DNA of 64,000 bases from Klebsiella variicola (GTDB lineage: Bacteria > Pseudomonadota > Gammaproteobacteria > Enterobacterales > Enterobacteriaceae). The stretch covers positions 5,208,001 through 5,272,000 of the forward strand of contig NZ_CP010523.2 of the NCBI RefSeq assembly GCF_000828055.2, in the 5' to 3' direction. Positions 1 to 10,505 of the stretch are shown in pieces. Every line of letters begins with the position of its first letter. The first letter of the stretch is position 1. Made by a program: the position numbers and the translations under genes. The notes below the pieces were generated by a model. That model had not been told where the DNA came from and ran no database searches. It was given only the letters and a program-made list of their open reading frames with translations.

Positions 1-49
1 GGTGACGTCAACAACATAGCCCCGAAAGATGAAGGGGATGAGGTGGTTT

Positions 50-1282
50 ATGCAAACAACAACGGCCCTGCGCCTGTATGGCAAACGAGACCTGCGCCTG
101 GAAACCTTTACCCTCCCGGCGATGCAGGACGATGAGATCCTCGCCCGGGTGGTCACGGACAGCCTGTGTCTTTCCTCATGGAAAGAGGCCAATCAGGGTG
201 CCGATCATAAAAAGGTGCCAGATGATGTGGCCACCAGGCCCATTATTATCGGTCATGAATTCTGCGGCGAAATCCTTGCCGTCGGTAAAAAGTGGCAGCA
301 TAAGTTTCAGCCAGGGCAGCGCTACGTGATTCAGGCCAACCTGCAGTTGCCCGACCGACCCGACTGCCCCGGCTACTCATTCCCATGGATCGGTGGCGAA
401 GCCACCCATGTGGTGATCCCCAATGAGGTGATGGCGCAGGATTGCCTGCTCACCTGGGAGGGGGATACCTGGTTTGAAGGATCGCTGGTGGAGCCGCTCT
501 CCTGCGTCATTGGCGCTTTCAACGCCAATTATCATCTGCAGGAGGGGAGTTACAACCACGTGATGGGGATCCGTCCTCAGGGACGCACTCTGATCCTGGG
601 CGGGACGGGGCCGATGGGGCTGCTGGCTATCGACTATGCGCTGCACGGCCCCATCAATCCTTCACTACTGGTAGTGACCGATACCAATAAGCCGAAGCTC
701 AGCTACGCCCGCCGTCATTACCCCTCTGAGCCGCAGACGCTGATCCACTACCTCGACGGCCATGAGGCCAGTCGCGATACGCTGCTGGCGCTCAGCGGCG
801 GCCATGGCTTCGACGATATCTTCGTGTTTGTGCCAAACGAACAGCTGATCACCCTGGCCTCCTCGTTGCTGGCCCCGGACGGCTGCCTGAATTTCTTTGC
901 TGGCCCCCAGGATAAGCAATTCAGCGCCCCGATCAACTTCTACGACGTGCACTACGCCTTTACCCACTACGTCGGCACCTCCGGCGGTAATACTGACGAT
1001 ATGCGCGCCGCGGTGGCGCTGATGCAGGCGAAAAAGGTCCAGACGGCGAAAGTGGTCACCCATATTCTCGGCCTGAACGCCGCGGGCGAAACCACCCTCG
1101 ATCTGCCTGCCGTCGGCGGGGGAAAAAAGCTGGTGTATACCGGAAAAGCCTTCCCGCTCACGCCGCTGGGCGAGATCGCCGATCCCGAACTGGCAGCGAT
1201 TGTGGCGCGTCACCATGGGATCTGGTCCCAGGAGGCTGAAGCGTATCTGCTGGCCCACGCGGAGGATATTACGCATGATTAA
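50..1282 (+). CDS. sorE: L-sorbose-1-phosphate reductase
   Basis: This is a zinc-type medium-chain dehydrogenase that should reduce L-sorbose 1-phosphate to D-glucitol 6-phosphate in sorbose catabolism. The catalytic-domain motif GHEFCGE lies near residues 69-75, and a Rossmann glycine motif (LGGTGPMGLL) follows in the middle of the protein. The start at 50 is preferred over the ATG at 29 because GATGAGGTGG precedes it as a ribosome binding site; this gives 410 residues. In Klebsiella sorE is the last gene of the sorCDFBAME operon, so the PTS genes should lie left of the window. Possible ends of the previous gene are a TGA at 3-5 or a TAG at 17-19; the sequence does not decide. The next gene overlaps its stop codon, so the two are co-translated. 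The family is clear; substrate assignment rests on similarity to remembered SorE. Confidence 0.85.
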   Translation: MQTTTALRLYGKRDLRLETFTLPAMQDDEILARVVTDSLCLSSWKEANQGADHKKVPDDVATRPIIIGHEFCGEILAVGKKWQHKFQPGQRYVIQANLQLPDRPDCPGYSFPWIGGEATHVVIPNEVMAQDCLLTWEGDTWFEGSLVEPLSCVIGAFNANYHLQEGSYNHVMGIRPQGRTLILGGTGPMGLLAIDYALHGPINPSLLVVTDTNKPKLSYARRHYPSEPQTLIHYLDGHEASRDTLLALSGGHGFDDIFVFVPNEQLITLASSLLAPDGCLNFFAGPQDKQFSAPINFYDVHYAFTHYVGTSGGNTDDMRAAVALMQAKKVQTAKVVTHILGLNAAGETTLDLPAVGGGKKLVYTGKAFPLTPLGEIADPELAAIVARHHGIWSQEAEAYLLAHAEDITHD

Positions 1283-2084
1283 CCGCGATACGCTGCTGTG
1301 CATCTCCCTGGCGGGTCGCCCCGGCAACTTCGGCACCCGCTTTCATAACTATCTGTATGACAAGCTGGGATTGAACTACCTCTACAAAGCCTTTACGACT
1401 AAGGATATTGAGGCGGCGGTAAAAGGGGTTCGCGCATTGGGTATCCGCGGCTGTGCGGTCTCCATGCCGTTTAAAGAGAGCTGCATACCGTTTCTTGACG
1501 CGATCGATCCGTCAGCAAAAGTCATCGACTCCGTCAACACCATCGTCAATGACGACGGGAAGTTAACCGGGCTAAACACCGATTACATCGCGGTCAAAAG
1601 CCTGATCGCCAGCCATCGGCTCGATACCAACGCCAGAGTGATGATTCAGGGTAGCGGCGGCATGGGGAAAGCCGTCATTGCCGCCTTCCGTGATGCCGGT
1701 TTCCGCGACGTGATCATTGCGGCCCGCAATCGCCAGCGCGGCCTGGCGCTGGCAAAACAGTATGGCTTTCAGTGGCAGCCCCTGCCGGAAGGGATCGCAG
1801 CCGAGATTCTGGTCAATGTCACACCGCTGGGCATGGCAGGGGGAGCGGAAAGTAACACGCTGGCGTTCAGCAAGGCCATGGTGGCCCAGGCCAGCGTCGT
1901 GTTTGACGTGGTCGCGTTGCCGGCGGAAACTCCGCTGATCCGCCTGGCGCAACAACGGGGTAAGCAAACCATCAGCGGTGCGGAAGTCATTGCCCTGCAA
2001 GCTGTCGAGCAGTTCGCCCTTTATACCGGCGTACGACCGGATAACGCGCTGGTGGCAGAAGCCTCGGCGTTTGCCAGAAGCTAG
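1275..2084 (+). CDS. shikimate dehydrogenase-like protein (SdhL/HI0607 type)
   Basis: This 269-residue protein has the AroE fold. The NAD(P)-binding glycine motif GSGGMGKAV is at about residues 126-134, the catalytic pair appears as Lys67 (PFKES) and Asp103 (NTDY), and NVTPLGM occurs in the second half. The usual substrate-binding SxS near the N-terminus is replaced by an AGRPGNFG stretch, as I remember for the Haemophilus HI0607 subfamily, which is a poor shikimate dehydrogenase. The ATG at 1275 lies inside the sorE stop (8-base overlap) and has GGAGG at 1261-1265, so the longer frame from 1200 is not needed. Its place behind sorE suggests it belongs to the sorbose transcript, but a role in sorbose use is inference only. 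Its true substrate is unknown. Confidence 0.85.
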   Translation: MINRDTLLCISLAGRPGNFGTRFHNYLYDKLGLNYLYKAFTTKDIEAAVKGVRALGIRGCAVSMPFKESCIPFLDAIDPSAKVIDSVNTIVNDDGKLTGLNTDYIAVKSLIASHRLDTNARVMIQGSGGMGKAVIAAFRDAGFRDVIIAARNRQRGLALAKQYGFQWQPLPEGIAAEILVNVTPLGMAGGAESNTLAFSKAMVAQASVVFDVVALPAETPLIRLAQQRGKQTISGAEVIALQAVEQFALYTGVRPDNALVAEASAFARS

Positions 2085-2089
2085 GATGT

Positions 2090-2125
2090 CCCTCCCGGGA
2101 AGGCGTCAGCCACGTCCCGGGAGGG
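2090..2125 (+). terminator. hairpin after the sorbose operon
   Basis: An 11-bp perfect inverted repeat (2090-2100 with 2115-2125, CCCTCCCGGGA) starts five bases after the stop codon. It lacks a following T-run, so it may act as an mRNA 3' stabiliser or an imperfect terminator. A second short inverted repeat (AGACGGA/TCCGTCT, 2152-2158 and 2166-2172) reaches the end of the convergent yjbB gene. Confidence 0.45.
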
Positions 2126-2171
2126 CTACCTCGCCAGAAAAGAAGCGACATAGACGGAAAAATAATCCGTC

Positions 2172-3803
2172 TCAGTAGTCATCCCGTTCGTCGTCTTCAT
2201 CCGGCTGCTCCATCACGCTGTAAGCCACTGAGCAGAACAGGCTGTTCAGACGCTTCATATCCCCCAGCAGCGCCAGGTGCAACGTACTGGTTTCGATACT
2301 CTGCACGTTCTGCTGATGCAGACGGTCAACGTGCGCATGCGAGTAACGGCGGTTAAGAATGCGGAACCGGTGTTTGCTGCGCCGCAGACGGCGGGCGCTG
2401 GGTACATCGCTGGAGAAGAAGACCGACATCGCCAGCTGCAGATTGCTGAGCAACAGATCGTACAGCGCATCCAGCTCCTTTAACCCTTCCACCGAGAAGG
2501 CGCGCCGCGCCGCCAGCGATTTATCGGCGATCTCGCTGCCCATCCGCTCGACGATATCGGACGCCTGCTCGAGGTTTAGCGACATCTCAATGATTTCCGC
2601 CCAGCGCCGGGACTCCTCCTCCGCCAGCTCATCCTTTGGCATTCGCGCCAGATAGAGCTTAATGGCGGTGTAGAGCACGTTGATATCGTCCGCCATACGA
2701 CGTAGCTCTTTCTCCTGACGCGGTTCGCCATGCATCACTTTATGCAGGCTCCCCAGCATCTGCTCCATCGCATCTCCAATGCGCAGCGTCTCGCGCGCGG
2801 CATTGGCCAGCGCCAGCGCTGGCGTATCCAGCGCCGACGGGTCAAGATGCTTGGGTTTCAGCTGGTTATCCAGCTCGGGCTCATCGCGGATCATACGCTG
2901 GCACAGCTTCGCCATCGGTCCGGCAAAGGGCACCATCGCGATGCAGCGCAGCAGGTTATAAAAGACGTGGAAGTAGATAACCAGCTCAGACTCCGCCAAC
3001 GGCAGCTTGTGCATCGCCGCGGCCAGCGGATGGACAAATGGCAGAATAATCAGGCTCCCCACCAGCTTAAACAGCAGGCTACCCAGCGCCACGCGGCGCG
3101 CCGCCGCGTTTGCCGCGCTGTTGTTGAGCATCGCCAACAGCCCGGAGCCCAGGTTGGCGCCAATTACCAGGCACAGCGCCACCGGGAAGGAGATTGCTCC
3201 CGCCGCGGTCAGCGTCGCCGTCAGCAGCACCGCCGCCAGGCTGGAGTAGCTGATGATCGCGAATACGGCGCCAATTAAGGCATCCAGCATGATATCGCCG
3301 GTCAGCGAGGCGAAAATCACCTGCACGCCGTTGGCCTGGGTGATGGGGTTCACGGCCTGCACAATCAGCTCCAGGGCCAGCAGGATCAGCCCCAGACCAA
3401 TCCCCACTCGCCCCAGCTGCCCGGCGCGGGTTTGCTTGCGGCCAAGGAAGAAGATCACCCCGATAAAAATGAGTAGCGGCGATAGCCACGACAGGTCGAA
3501 GGTCAGCACCCTCGCCATCAGCGCCGTCCCGACGTCGGCCCCCAGCACCATTACCAGCGCTGGCGTCAGGCCCACCAGATCCTGGGCGACAAACGAGGTC
3601 ACCAGCATGGTGGTGGCATTGCTGCTTTGCACCAGCGCAGTGACGCCAAGACCCGCGCAGAAGGCGAGCGGCTTTTTCTCTACGCTGCTACTGAGAACGG
3701 TACGCAGGCGAGCGCCATAGACGCGCATCACCCCGGTACGCACAATATGCGTGCCCCACACCAGCAGAGCAACCGCGGACAACAGGTGTAGCAGAGTTAA
3801 CAC
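2172..3803 (-). CDS. yjbB: Na+/phosphate cotransporter family protein YjbB
   Basis: This 543-residue inner-membrane protein has two repeated Na/Pi-cotransport modules: QSSNATTMLVTSF with GADVGTALMA in the first half, and YSSLAAVLL with GANLGSGLLA in the second. A soluble C-terminal PhoU-like helical region begins near residue 330. The known role of the E. coli homologue of the same length is phosphate export. The start is a GTG at 3803 preceded by AAGGAG; no ATG fits better. The protein ends in a strongly acidic tail (PDEDDERDDY). It lies downstream of metH on the same strand, but a terminator separates them, so it is probably transcribed alone. Confidence 0.9.
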   Translation of the reverse strand: MLTLLHLLSAVALLVWGTHIVRTGVMRVYGARLRTVLSSSVEKKPLAFCAGLGVTALVQSSNATTMLVTSFVAQDLVGLTPALVMVLGADVGTALMARVLTFDLSWLSPLLIFIGVIFFLGRKQTRAGQLGRVGIGLGLILLALELIVQAVNPITQANGVQVIFASLTGDIMLDALIGAVFAIISYSSLAAVLLTATLTAAGAISFPVALCLVIGANLGSGLLAMLNNSAANAAARRVALGSLLFKLVGSLIILPFVHPLAAAMHKLPLAESELVIYFHVFYNLLRCIAMVPFAGPMAKLCQRMIRDEPELDNQLKPKHLDPSALDTPALALANAARETLRIGDAMEQMLGSLHKVMHGEPRQEKELRRMADDINVLYTAIKLYLARMPKDELAEEESRRWAEIIEMSLNLEQASDIVERMGSEIADKSLAARRAFSVEGLKELDALYDLLLSNLQLAMSVFFSSDVPSARRLRRSKHRFRILNRRYSHAHVDRLHQQNVQSIETSTLHLALLGDMKRLNSLFCSVAYSVMEQPDEDDERDDY

Positions 3804-3885
3804 GGAATCAGCTTCTCCTTATCGTTATAGGTTTTCCGAAGATCAGGAACCTCTCTCAGTATAAGGGGTTAACCTCAATAAAGAG

Positions 3886-3910
3886 ACAAGGCGCTCACAG
3901 AGCGCCTTGT
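3886..3910 (-). terminator. metH terminator
   Basis: A perfect 10-bp stem (ACAAGGCGCT with AGCGCCTTGT) and 5-base loop lies just after the metH stop. On the minus strand it is followed by the T-rich CTCTTTATT, which fits an intrinsic terminator. Confidence 0.65.
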
Positions 3911-3933
3911 TTGTTGTAAGGAAAGGTGACGAT

Positions 3934-6900
3934 TTAGTCGGCATCATAGCCCAGATTAGGCGCTAACCAGCGCTCGACTTCCGCCGGGGTCATCCCTTTA
4001 CGCAGCGCGTAGTCTTCGACCTGGTCGCGCTGGATCTGCGCCACGGCGAAGTACTTGCTGTCCGGATGGCTGAAGTACCAGCCGGAAACCGATGCCCCCG
4101 GCCACATGGCGAACGATTCGGTCAGCTTCATGCCGGTATGGGCTTCGACGTCCAGCAGCTGCCAGATGGTGCCTTTTTCGGTGTGCTCCGGACAGGCCGG
4201 ATACCCCGGCGCCGGACGGATCCCCTGGTAATTCTCGCGAATAAGTTCCTCATTGCTGAGGTTCTCATTGGCCGCATACCCCCAGTAGACCTTACGCACT
4301 TTCTCGTGCAGATACTCGGCGAAGGCTTCCGCCAGACGATCGGCGATGGCCTTGATCATGATCTTGTTATAGTCATCATGCTGCGCTTCATAGGCGTCCG
4401 CCAGCGCGTCCTCTTCCAGGCCGCCGGTCACGGCAAAGGCGCCGATGTAGTCCGCCTTGCCGCTCAGCTTCGGCGCGACAAAATCGGCGAGGCAGTAGTT
4501 CGCGAAGCCGACCTTCTCCGTCTGCTGGCGCAGATGATGGCTCACCATCAGCACGTGGGTGCGGGTTTCATCGCGATAAATTTCAATATCGTCGCCCACG
4601 CGGTTGGCCGGGAACAACCCGACCACGCCGCGCGGGTTCAGGGTTTTCTCTGCGCTGAGTTTATCTAACAAATCGTTGGCGTCTTTGAACAGGCGCTGTG
4701 CCTCTTCGCCCACCACTTCATCTTCCAGAATCCGCGGGTATTTACCCGCCAGCGACCAGGTCATGAAGAACGGCGTCCAGTCGATGTAGTTGCGCAGCGT
4801 CTCGATGCTCGCTTCCACCTCCTGTACCCCCAGGCGATGGGCCACCGGCGGCGTGTAGCTCTCCCAGTCGAAGGCCAGATCGTTTTCCCGCGCGGCGGCC
4901 AGGGTCACCGGCGGCGTGCGCGGTTTTTTACGCCCATGCTGAATACGCACGGTCTCATACTCTTTACGCGTGCGGGCGACAAAATCATCGCGCTGCGTAT
5001 CCGAGAGCAGCGCAGCCACCACCCCGACGGTGCGCGAGGCGTTCTGTACGTAAACGGTCGGGCCACTGTAGTTCTGCTCGATTTTCACCGCCGTATGCGC
5101 TTTCGAGGTAGTCGCGCCACCGATCAGCAGCGGGATGGTAAAGCCCTGGCGCTCCATCTCTTTCGCCACGTTAACCATCTCGTCCAGTGACGGGGTAATC
5201 AGCCCGGAAAGGCCGATCAGATCCGCATTGACCTCTTTGGCGGTTTTGAGAATTTTATCCGCCGGGACCATCACGCCAAGATCGATAATTTCGTAGTTAT
5301 TGCACTGCAGCACCACGCCGACAATGTTTTTACCGATGTCGTGAACGTCGCCTTTTACGGTGGCAATCACCATTTTGCCGTTACTGGAGCCCTGTTCTTT
5401 GCTGGCTTCGATATAAGGTTCGAGGTAGGCCACCGCCTGTTTCATCACGCGAGCGGATTTCACCACCTGCGGCAGGAACATTTTACCTTCGCCGAACAGG
5501 TCGCCGACCACGTTCATGCCGTCCATCAGCGGCCCTTCAATCACCTCAATCGGGCGGGCAGCCTGCTGACGCGCCTCTTCGGTGTCCTGTTCGATAAATT
5601 CGGTAATGCCCTTCACCAGCGAATATTCGAGACGCTTTTTCACGTCCCAGCTGCGCCATTCCGCCTGCTGAGCATTCGCGCCGTCGTCCGCTTTGCTGCC
5701 GCGATATTTTTCCGCCAGCTCAAGTAACCGTTCGGTACTGTCATCGCGGCGGTTAAGGATCACATCTTCGACCGCGTCGCGCAGCTCGCCCGGCAGATCG
5801 TCGTAAATCGCCAGCTGGCCGGCGTTGACGATCCCCATATCCATGCCGTTACGGATCGCATAGTAGAGGAACACGGCGTGGATCGCCTCACGTACCGGGT
5901 CATTACCGCGGAACGAGAAAGACACGTTGGAGACGCCGCCGGAGATCAGCGCATGCGGCAGCTCGCGCTTAATGTCTTCACAGGCGCCGATAAAGTCCTG
6001 CGCATAGTTGTTGTGCTCTTCGATACCGGTCGCTACCGCAAATATATTGGGGTCAAAGATGATATCTTCTGGCGGGAAGCCGACCTCTTCGGTAAGAATT
6101 TTGTAAGCGCGACGGCAAATCTCAATTTTGCGTTCGCGGGTGTCGGCCTGGCCGACTTCGTCAAAGGCCATCACCACTACCGCGGCGCCATAGCGGCGAA
6201 CCAGCTTCGCATGGTGGATAAAGGGTTCGACGCCCTCTTTCATCGAAATCGAGTTAACAATGCCTTTGCCCTGAATGCATTTCAGACCCTTTTCAATGAC
6301 TTCCCACTTGGAGGAGTCGATCATGATCGGCACGCGGGCAATGTCCGGCTCGCCGGCAATCAGGTTGAGGAAGCGCACCATCGCCGCTTCCGCGTCGAGC
6401 ATCCCCTCATCCATGTTGATATCGATAATCTGCGCGCCGCTTTCGACCTGCTGACGGGCAACGTCCAGCGCTTCGCTGTACTTCTCTTCTTTGATCAAGC
6501 GCTTAAATTTCGCCGAGCCGGTGACGTTGGTACGTTCGCCGACGTTAACGAACAGGCTGTCGTCGCCGATGTTCAGCGGCTCCAGGCCGGCGAGGCGGCA
6601 GGCCACCGGCAGTTCCGGCAACTGGCGCGGCGGTAAACCGGCCACCGCCCGGCTCATAGCGGCAATATGCTCCGGGGTCGTACCGCAGCAGCCGCCGACG
6701 ATATTGAGGAAACCGGCTTCCGCCCATTCGCGAATTTGCGTCGCCATGGTGTCGGCATCCAGATCGTATTCACCGAAGGCGTTGGGCAGACCGGCGTTCG
6801 GGTGCGCCGTGACGTAGCATTCGGCGATGCGCGACAGCTCCTGGACATACTGCCGCAGTTCGTCCGGCCCGAGGGCGCAGTTCAGACCAAACGATAAGGC

Positions 6901-7617
6901 TTCGGCGTGACGCAGCGAGTTATAAAAGGCTTCGGTGGTCTGTCCGGAAAGCGTGCGGCCGGACGCATCGGTGATGGTGCCGGAGATCATCAGCGGCAGG
7001 TCAACGCCCAGCGCCTCCAGCTCCTCTTTCACCGCATAGATGGCCGCTTTGGCGTTCAGAGTATCAAATACCGTTTCAATCAGGATCAGATCCACGCCAC
7101 CTTCCACCAGCGCCCGGGTGGATTCGCGATAGGCGGCCACCAGCTGGTCAAAGGTAATATTACGGAACGCCGGATCGTTCACATCAGGCGAAATAGAGGC
7201 GGTACGGTTGGTCGGGCCAAGCACGCCCGCGACGTAGCGCGGTTTTTCCGGCGTGCGGGCCGTCCAGGCGTCGGCGCTGGCGCGGGCCAGCTTCGCCGCG
7301 GCAAAGTTGATCTCGGCCGACAGGGATTCCATCTGGTAATCCGCCATCGCGATGGTCGTCGAGTTAAAGGTGTTGGTCTCAATGATATCCGCACCGGCCT
7401 CGAAGTAGGCGTCGTGGATCTCGCGGATCACCTCGGGCTTGCTGAGCACCAGCAGGTCGTTGTTGCCTTTCAGGTCGCACGGCCAGTCAGCAAAGCGCTC
7501 ACCGCGAAAGTCCTGCTCACTCAGACGATAGCCCTGGATCATGGTGCCCATGCCCCCATCCAGAACCAGAATACGTTCTTTTAACTGCTGATGCAGTTGC
7601 TCAACTTTGCTGCTCAC
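3934..7617 (-). CDS. metH: cobalamin-dependent methionine synthase
   Basis: MetH transfers a methyl group from methyltetrahydrofolate to homocysteine through cobalamin, in the cytoplasm. The four modules are visible in order: the homocysteine/zinc domain (Cys in LNCALGP and the pair in [10 protein letters not shown]), the pterin-binding domain, the B12 domain with DVHDIGKN (the cobalamin-ligand His), and the AdoMet reactivation domain with [13 protein letters not shown] place the start at the GTG at 7617, preceded by CGGGAG, because it gives exactly 1227 residues, the E. coli length; an in-frame TTG at 7632 would add five residues. It is divergent from iclR. Full length, no disruption seen. 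Confidence 0.97.
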   Translation of the reverse strand: MSSKVEQLHQQLKERILVLDGGMGTMIQGYRLSEQDFRGERFADWPCDLKGNNDLLVLSKPEVIREIHDAYFEAGADIIETNTFNSTTIAMADYQMESLSAEINFAAAKLARASADAWTARTPEKPRYVAGVLGPTNRTASISPDVNDPAFRNITFDQLVAAYRESTRALVEGGVDLILIETVFDTLNAKAAIYAVKEELEALGVDLPLMISGTITDASGRTLSGQTTEAFYNSLRHAEALSFGLNCALGPDELRQYVQELSRIAECYVTAHPNAGLPNAFGEYDLDADTMATQIREWAEAGFLNIVGGCCGTTPEHIAAMSRAVAGLPPRQLPELPVACRLAGLEPLNIGDDSLFVNVGERTNVTGSAKFKRLIKEEKYSEALDVARQQVESGAQIIDINMDEGMLDAEAAMVRFLNLIAGEPDIARVPIMIDSSKWEVIEKGLKCIQGKGIVNSISMKEGVEPFIHHAKLVRRYGAAVVVMAFDEVGQADTRERKIEICRRAYKILTEEVGFPPEDIIFDPNIFAVATGIEEHNNYAQDFIGACEDIKRELPHALISGGVSNVSFSFRGNDPVREAIHAVFLYYAIRNGMDMGIVNAGQLAIYDDLPGELRDAVEDVILNRRDDSTERLLELAEKYRGSKADDGANAQQAEWRSWDVKKRLEYSLVKGITEFIEQDTEEARQQAARPIEVIEGPLMDGMNVVGDLFGEGKMFLPQVVKSARVMKQAVAYLEPYIEASKEQGSSNGKMVIATVKGDVHDIGKNIVGVVLQCNNYEIIDLGVMVPADKILKTAKEVNADLIGLSGLITPSLDEMVNVAKEMERQGFTIPLLIGGATTSKAHTAVKIEQNYSGPTVYVQNASRTVGVVAALLSDTQRDDFVARTRKEYETVRIQHGRKKPRTPPVTLAAARENDLAFDWESYTPPVAHRLGVQEVEASIETLRNYIDWTPFFMTWSLAGKYPRILEDEVVGEEAQRLFKDANDLLDKLSAEKTLNPRGVVGLFPANRVGDDIEIYRDETRTHVLMVSHHLRQQTEKVGFANYCLADFVAPKLSGKADYIGAFAVTGGLEEDALADAYEAQHDDYNKIMIKAIADRLAEAFAEYLHEKVRKVYWGYAANENLSNEELIRENYQGIRPAPGYPACPEHTEKGTIWQLLDVEAHTGMKLTESFAMWPGASVSGWYFSHPDSKYFAVAQIQRDQVEDYALRKGMTPAEVERWLAPNLGYDAD

Positions 7618-7746
7618 ACTTGCTCCCGACAACGCTCAACTCAGGCCAAATAGCCAACAAACCATACTGGCATAAACCACCGGAGCGGAAAAGACAACAA
7701 CAGGCAATATGAGACATGTTCAGCTTCACTCCTCCGATGAGTCCGG

Positions 7747-7774
7747 TTGTGATTGCATTATCGCCAAATAAAAC
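7747..7774 (+). promoter_or_regulatory. candidate iclR promoter
   Basis: TTGTGA (7747-7752) and TAAAAC (7769-7774) are 16 bp apart, in the metH-iclR gap and upstream of the iclR ribosome binding site. The hexamers are only moderately good. Confidence 0.45.
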
Positions 7775-7788
7775 GAAAATCATTTCCA
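7774..7788. promoter_or_regulatory. IclR operator (autoregulation)
   Basis: Read on the minus strand this is TGGAAATGATTTTCG, matching the IclR box TGGAAATNATTTCCA at 12 of 14 defined positions. It sits between the candidate -10 and the iclR start, a natural place for autorepression. Confidence 0.65.
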
Positions 7789-7811
7789 CGATACAGAAAA
7801 AGGAGTCCGCG

Positions 7812-8642
7812 ATGGCCACTACCCCCGTTCCCGCGAAACGCGGCAGAAAACCCGCGGCTGCCACCGCCCAGCAGGCTGGCGGTCAGGTTCAGTCGCTGAC
7901 CCGCGGCCTGAAATTGCTCGAATGGATTGCCGAGTCTCACAGCAGCGTCGCGCTGACCGAGCTGGCGCAGCAGGCGGGTCTGCCCAACTCCACCACCCAC
8001 CGCCTGCTGACCACCATGCAGCAGCTGGGTTTCGTCCGCCAGGTCGGCGAGCTGGGCCACTGGGCCGTCGGGGCGCATGCCTTCGTGGTGGGCAGCAGCT
8101 TTCTGCAAAGCCGCAATCTGCTGGCGATTGTCCACCCGATCCTGCGCCAGCTGATGGAAGATTCCGGTGAAACGGTGAATCTGGCGGTGCTTGACCAGAG
8201 CGACCACCAGGCGATCATTATCGACCAGGTGCAGTGCACCCAGCTGATGCGTATGTCGGCGCCGATCGGCGGTAAGCTGCCGATGCACGCCTCCGGCGCC
8301 GGGAAGGCGTTTCTCTCGCAATTAAGCGAAGAGCAGGTCACCAGCCTGCTGCACCGTAAAGGGCTGCATGCCTATACGCATGCCACGCTGGTCTCGCCGC
8401 TGCATCTGAAGGAAGATTTAGCGCAGACCCGCAAGCGGGGCTACTCTTTCGATGACGAGGAGCACGCGCTCGGCCTGCGCTGCGTCGCCGCCTGCATTTA
8501 TGATGAACATCGCGAACCGTTCGCGGCAATCTCCATCTCCGGGCCGATTTCACGCATGACCGATGACCGGGTGACCGAGCTGGGCGCGCTGGTGATCAAA
8601 GCGGCGAAGGAAGTGACGCTGGCGTATGGCGGGGTTAAATAA
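7812..8642 (+). CDS. iclR: glyoxylate bypass operon repressor
   Basis: IclR represses the aceBAK operon, which lies just downstream on the other strand, and its own gene. A basic, Ala-rich N-terminus leads into a winged helix-turn-helix (about residues 25-85, with LTELAQQAGLPNSTTHRLL) followed by the ligand-binding IclR domain (AGKAFL, GYSFDDEEHALGLRCVAA). The ATG at 7812 is chosen because AGGAG lies at 7801-7805; it gives 276 residues, close to the family length. The frame is open further upstream to 7716, but that region holds the promoter and operator. A good terminator follows immediately. Confidence 0.95.
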   Translation: MATTPVPAKRGRKPAAATAQQAGGQVQSLTRGLKLLEWIAESHSSVALTELAQQAGLPNSTTHRLLTTMQQLGFVRQVGELGHWAVGAHAFVVGSSFLQSRNLLAIVHPILRQLMEDSGETVNLAVLDQSDHQAIIIDQVQCTQLMRMSAPIGGKLPMHASGAGKAFLSQLSEEQVTSLLHRKGLHAYTHATLVSPLHLKEDLAQTRKRGYSFDDEEHALGLRCVAACIYDEHREPFAAISISGPISRMTDDRVTELGALVIKAAKEVTLAYGGVK

Positions 8643-8643
8643 A

Positions 8644-8666
8644 AAAATGCCCCACAGGGGCATTTT
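8644..8666 (+). terminator. iclR terminator
   Basis: AAAATGCCCC pairs perfectly with GGGGCATTTT around an ACA loop, starting two bases after the iclR stop. The A and T tracts make it usable in both directions, so it may also end aceBAK transcripts. Confidence 0.8.
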
Positions 8667-8668
8667 AA

Positions 8669-8748
8669 GTAGGCCTGATAAGCGTAGCGCCATCAGGCAG
8701 ATCGGCGCACCCTGCCGGATGGCGGCGTAAACACCTTATCCGGCCTAC
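8669..8748. repeat. two inverted REP units (BIME)
   Basis: One REP unit at 8669-8698 (GTAGGCCTGATAAGCG... GCCATCAGGC) and another in the opposite orientation at 8714-8748 (GCCGGATGGCGGCG... TTATCCGGCCTAC) form a typical enterobacterial BIME between the convergent iclR and aceK. The aceK reading frame runs through the second unit and stops inside the first. Confidence 0.85.
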
Positions 8749-10477
8749 TGTCAGCGCCATAGCGCACGCTAAAACGCTGCTTGCGCCGGTAGGCGTAAAC
8801 ATCTTCCACATGGCCGTTTTTAATCCGCGTCTGCAGCTCGCGCCAGTAGTCCGCGCGCAGCAGGTCGGCATGCATCTCCTCAAACAGCGGCCCAACGCGC
8901 GGGTCGGCGCACAGCCAGTGGCGGAACTCCTCCGGAAACACATCCCCCGGCGAAACGCTGTACCACGGCTCGCTGGCCAGCTCATCTTCCGGATAGCGCG
9001 GCGGCGGGATCTGGCGGAAATTTACCTCTGTCATATAGCAAATTTCGTCATAGTCGTAGAACACCACCCGGCCGTGGCGGGTGACGCCGAAGTTTTTAAA
9101 CAGCATATCGCCGGGAAAGATGTTGGCGGCGGCCAGCTGGCGGATAGCATTACCATACTCTTCTACCGCATCACGCAATGCCTGGCCGTTAACCTGCTCC
9201 AGCCACAGGTTGAGCGGCACCATTCGCCGTTCAATATAGAGATGACTGATGACGATGCGGTCGCCGAGATCGGTAAGTTTGTTCCCCGCTTCCGCCTGCA
9301 ACAGCGCCAGCAGCCCCGGCGCGATTTGCCGTTTATCCAGCACGAAATTTTCAAACTCCTGGGTATCCGCCATCCGCCCGACGCGGTCGTGTTCCTTTAC
9401 CAGCTGATAGCAGGCGCGCACGTGGGCGGCGGTCACCTCTTTCTGCGGCGCGAAGCGGTCTTTGATCACCTTAAACACCCGGTCAAACCCCGGCAGGGTA
9501 AACACCAGCATCACCATCCCGCGAATGCCCGGCGCTTCAATAAACTGCTCATCGCAGCGAGTAATGTAGTGTAAATATTCGCGATAGCTTTCGGTTTTGG
9601 CGTGCTTCTGACAGCCAATCGCCATGTACAGCTCGGCCGTCGTTTTGCCCGGCAGGATCTCACGCAGCCATTCCACCAGAGCGCCGGGCAACGGCGCATA
9701 AACCATAAAATAGGAACGCGCGAAGCCAAAAACGATGCTTGCTTCGGCATGGGTGGTCAGGCAGGTGTCAACAAACAGCTCACCCTCATCGCTGCGGTGG
9801 ATCGGCAGCAAAAAAGGCAGCGTCGCCATCGGCATGACCAGTTTGCCCACCAGCCAGGCGGCTTTATTCCGGTAGAACAGTTCATTGGCGACCTGCAGAT
9901 GACAGGTGGCGAGCAGTTCCTCCCCCAGCGCCTCCTGCAGACTGGCAATGATATAGCCGATGTCCCGCGCTTTGTTCTGCCACGGCAGCCGCAGCGGCAA
10001 ATCGGACAGTACTTTGCCCAGCAGGTGCGACCAGCCGCGTTCCGGAAAGAAATCTTTCGCCAGCGGTCGCGGTAGGGTGCGAAAGGGACGCTCGGGCTGC
10101 GAACTGAAAATAAAGAGCCGCTCGGGGGTCAGCGAGCGGTGGTCAAACAGTCGGCAGTAGACCGAATTGAAAAAGCTCTCGGCAATTTCAAAGCGAGGGT
10201 AATCCGGCAACAGTTGGGTGTACTGCTGTTTCACCCGCAAAAGAAAATCGACGTCGGTACTTTTCCCTTCGGTAATGCAGCGCAGCTGCTCTACCACCAG
10301 GCCAACGTGGTGATCGTAGAGATGGATACGCTGCTTCATCGCCTGCTGTACGGCGTGCCAGTCAGCCTGTTCAAAGCGCTGCTGCGCGCCGGAGGTCACC
10401 TCCAGGAAACGCCCGTACTGGGCGTCGAATCCCTGTAAAATGGTTTGGGCAATCAGTAGTTCCAGGCCACGCGTCAT
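8693..10477 (-). CDS. aceK: isocitrate dehydrogenase kinase/phosphatase
   Basis: AceK phosphorylates and dephosphorylates isocitrate dehydrogenase, sending isocitrate into the glyoxylate bypass when acetate is the carbon source. The protein matches remembered E. coli AceK almost throughout (for example [20 protein letters not shown] and [19 protein letters not shown]). It has 594 residues against 578 in E. coli: after FSVRYG at about residue 574, where E. coli AceK has only four more residues, this frame continues for 20 residues coded by the BIME downstream. The start at 10477 fits family alignments. It is the last gene of aceBAK, 102 bases after aceA, with a REP element in that gap. Confidence 0.95.
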   Translation of the reverse strand: MTRGLELLIAQTILQGFDAQYGRFLEVTSGAQQRFEQADWHAVQQAMKQRIHLYDHHVGLVVEQLRCITEGKSTDVDFLLRVKQQYTQLLPDYPRFEIAESFFNSVYCRLFDHRSLTPERLFIFSSQPERPFRTLPRPLAKDFFPERGWSHLLGKVLSDLPLRLPWQNKARDIGYIIASLQEALGEELLATCHLQVANELFYRNKAAWLVGKLVMPMATLPFLLPIHRSDEGELFVDTCLTTHAEASIVFGFARSYFMVYAPLPGALVEWLREILPGKTTAELYMAIGCQKHAKTESYREYLHYITRCDEQFIEAPGIRGMVMLVFTLPGFDRVFKVIKDRFAPQKEVTAAHVRACYQLVKEHDRVGRMADTQEFENFVLDKRQIAPGLLALLQAEAGNKLTDLGDRIVISHLYIERRMVPLNLWLEQVNGQALRDAVEEYGNAIRQLAAANIFPGDMLFKNFGVTRHGRVVFYDYDEICYMTEVNFRQIPPPRYPEDELASEPWYSVSPGDVFPEEFRHWLCADPRVGPLFEEMHADLLRADYWRELQTRIKNGHVEDVYAYRRKQRFSVRYGADSRPDKVFTPPSGRVRRSA

Positions 10478-10505
10478 CGCTTTCCCCCATCCGGCACCAC
10501 GTCAT

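Noticed and set aside
7618..7632. Earlier TTG start for metH at 7632
   Set aside because: The GTG at 7617 has a better-placed ribosome site and gives exactly the family length of 1227.
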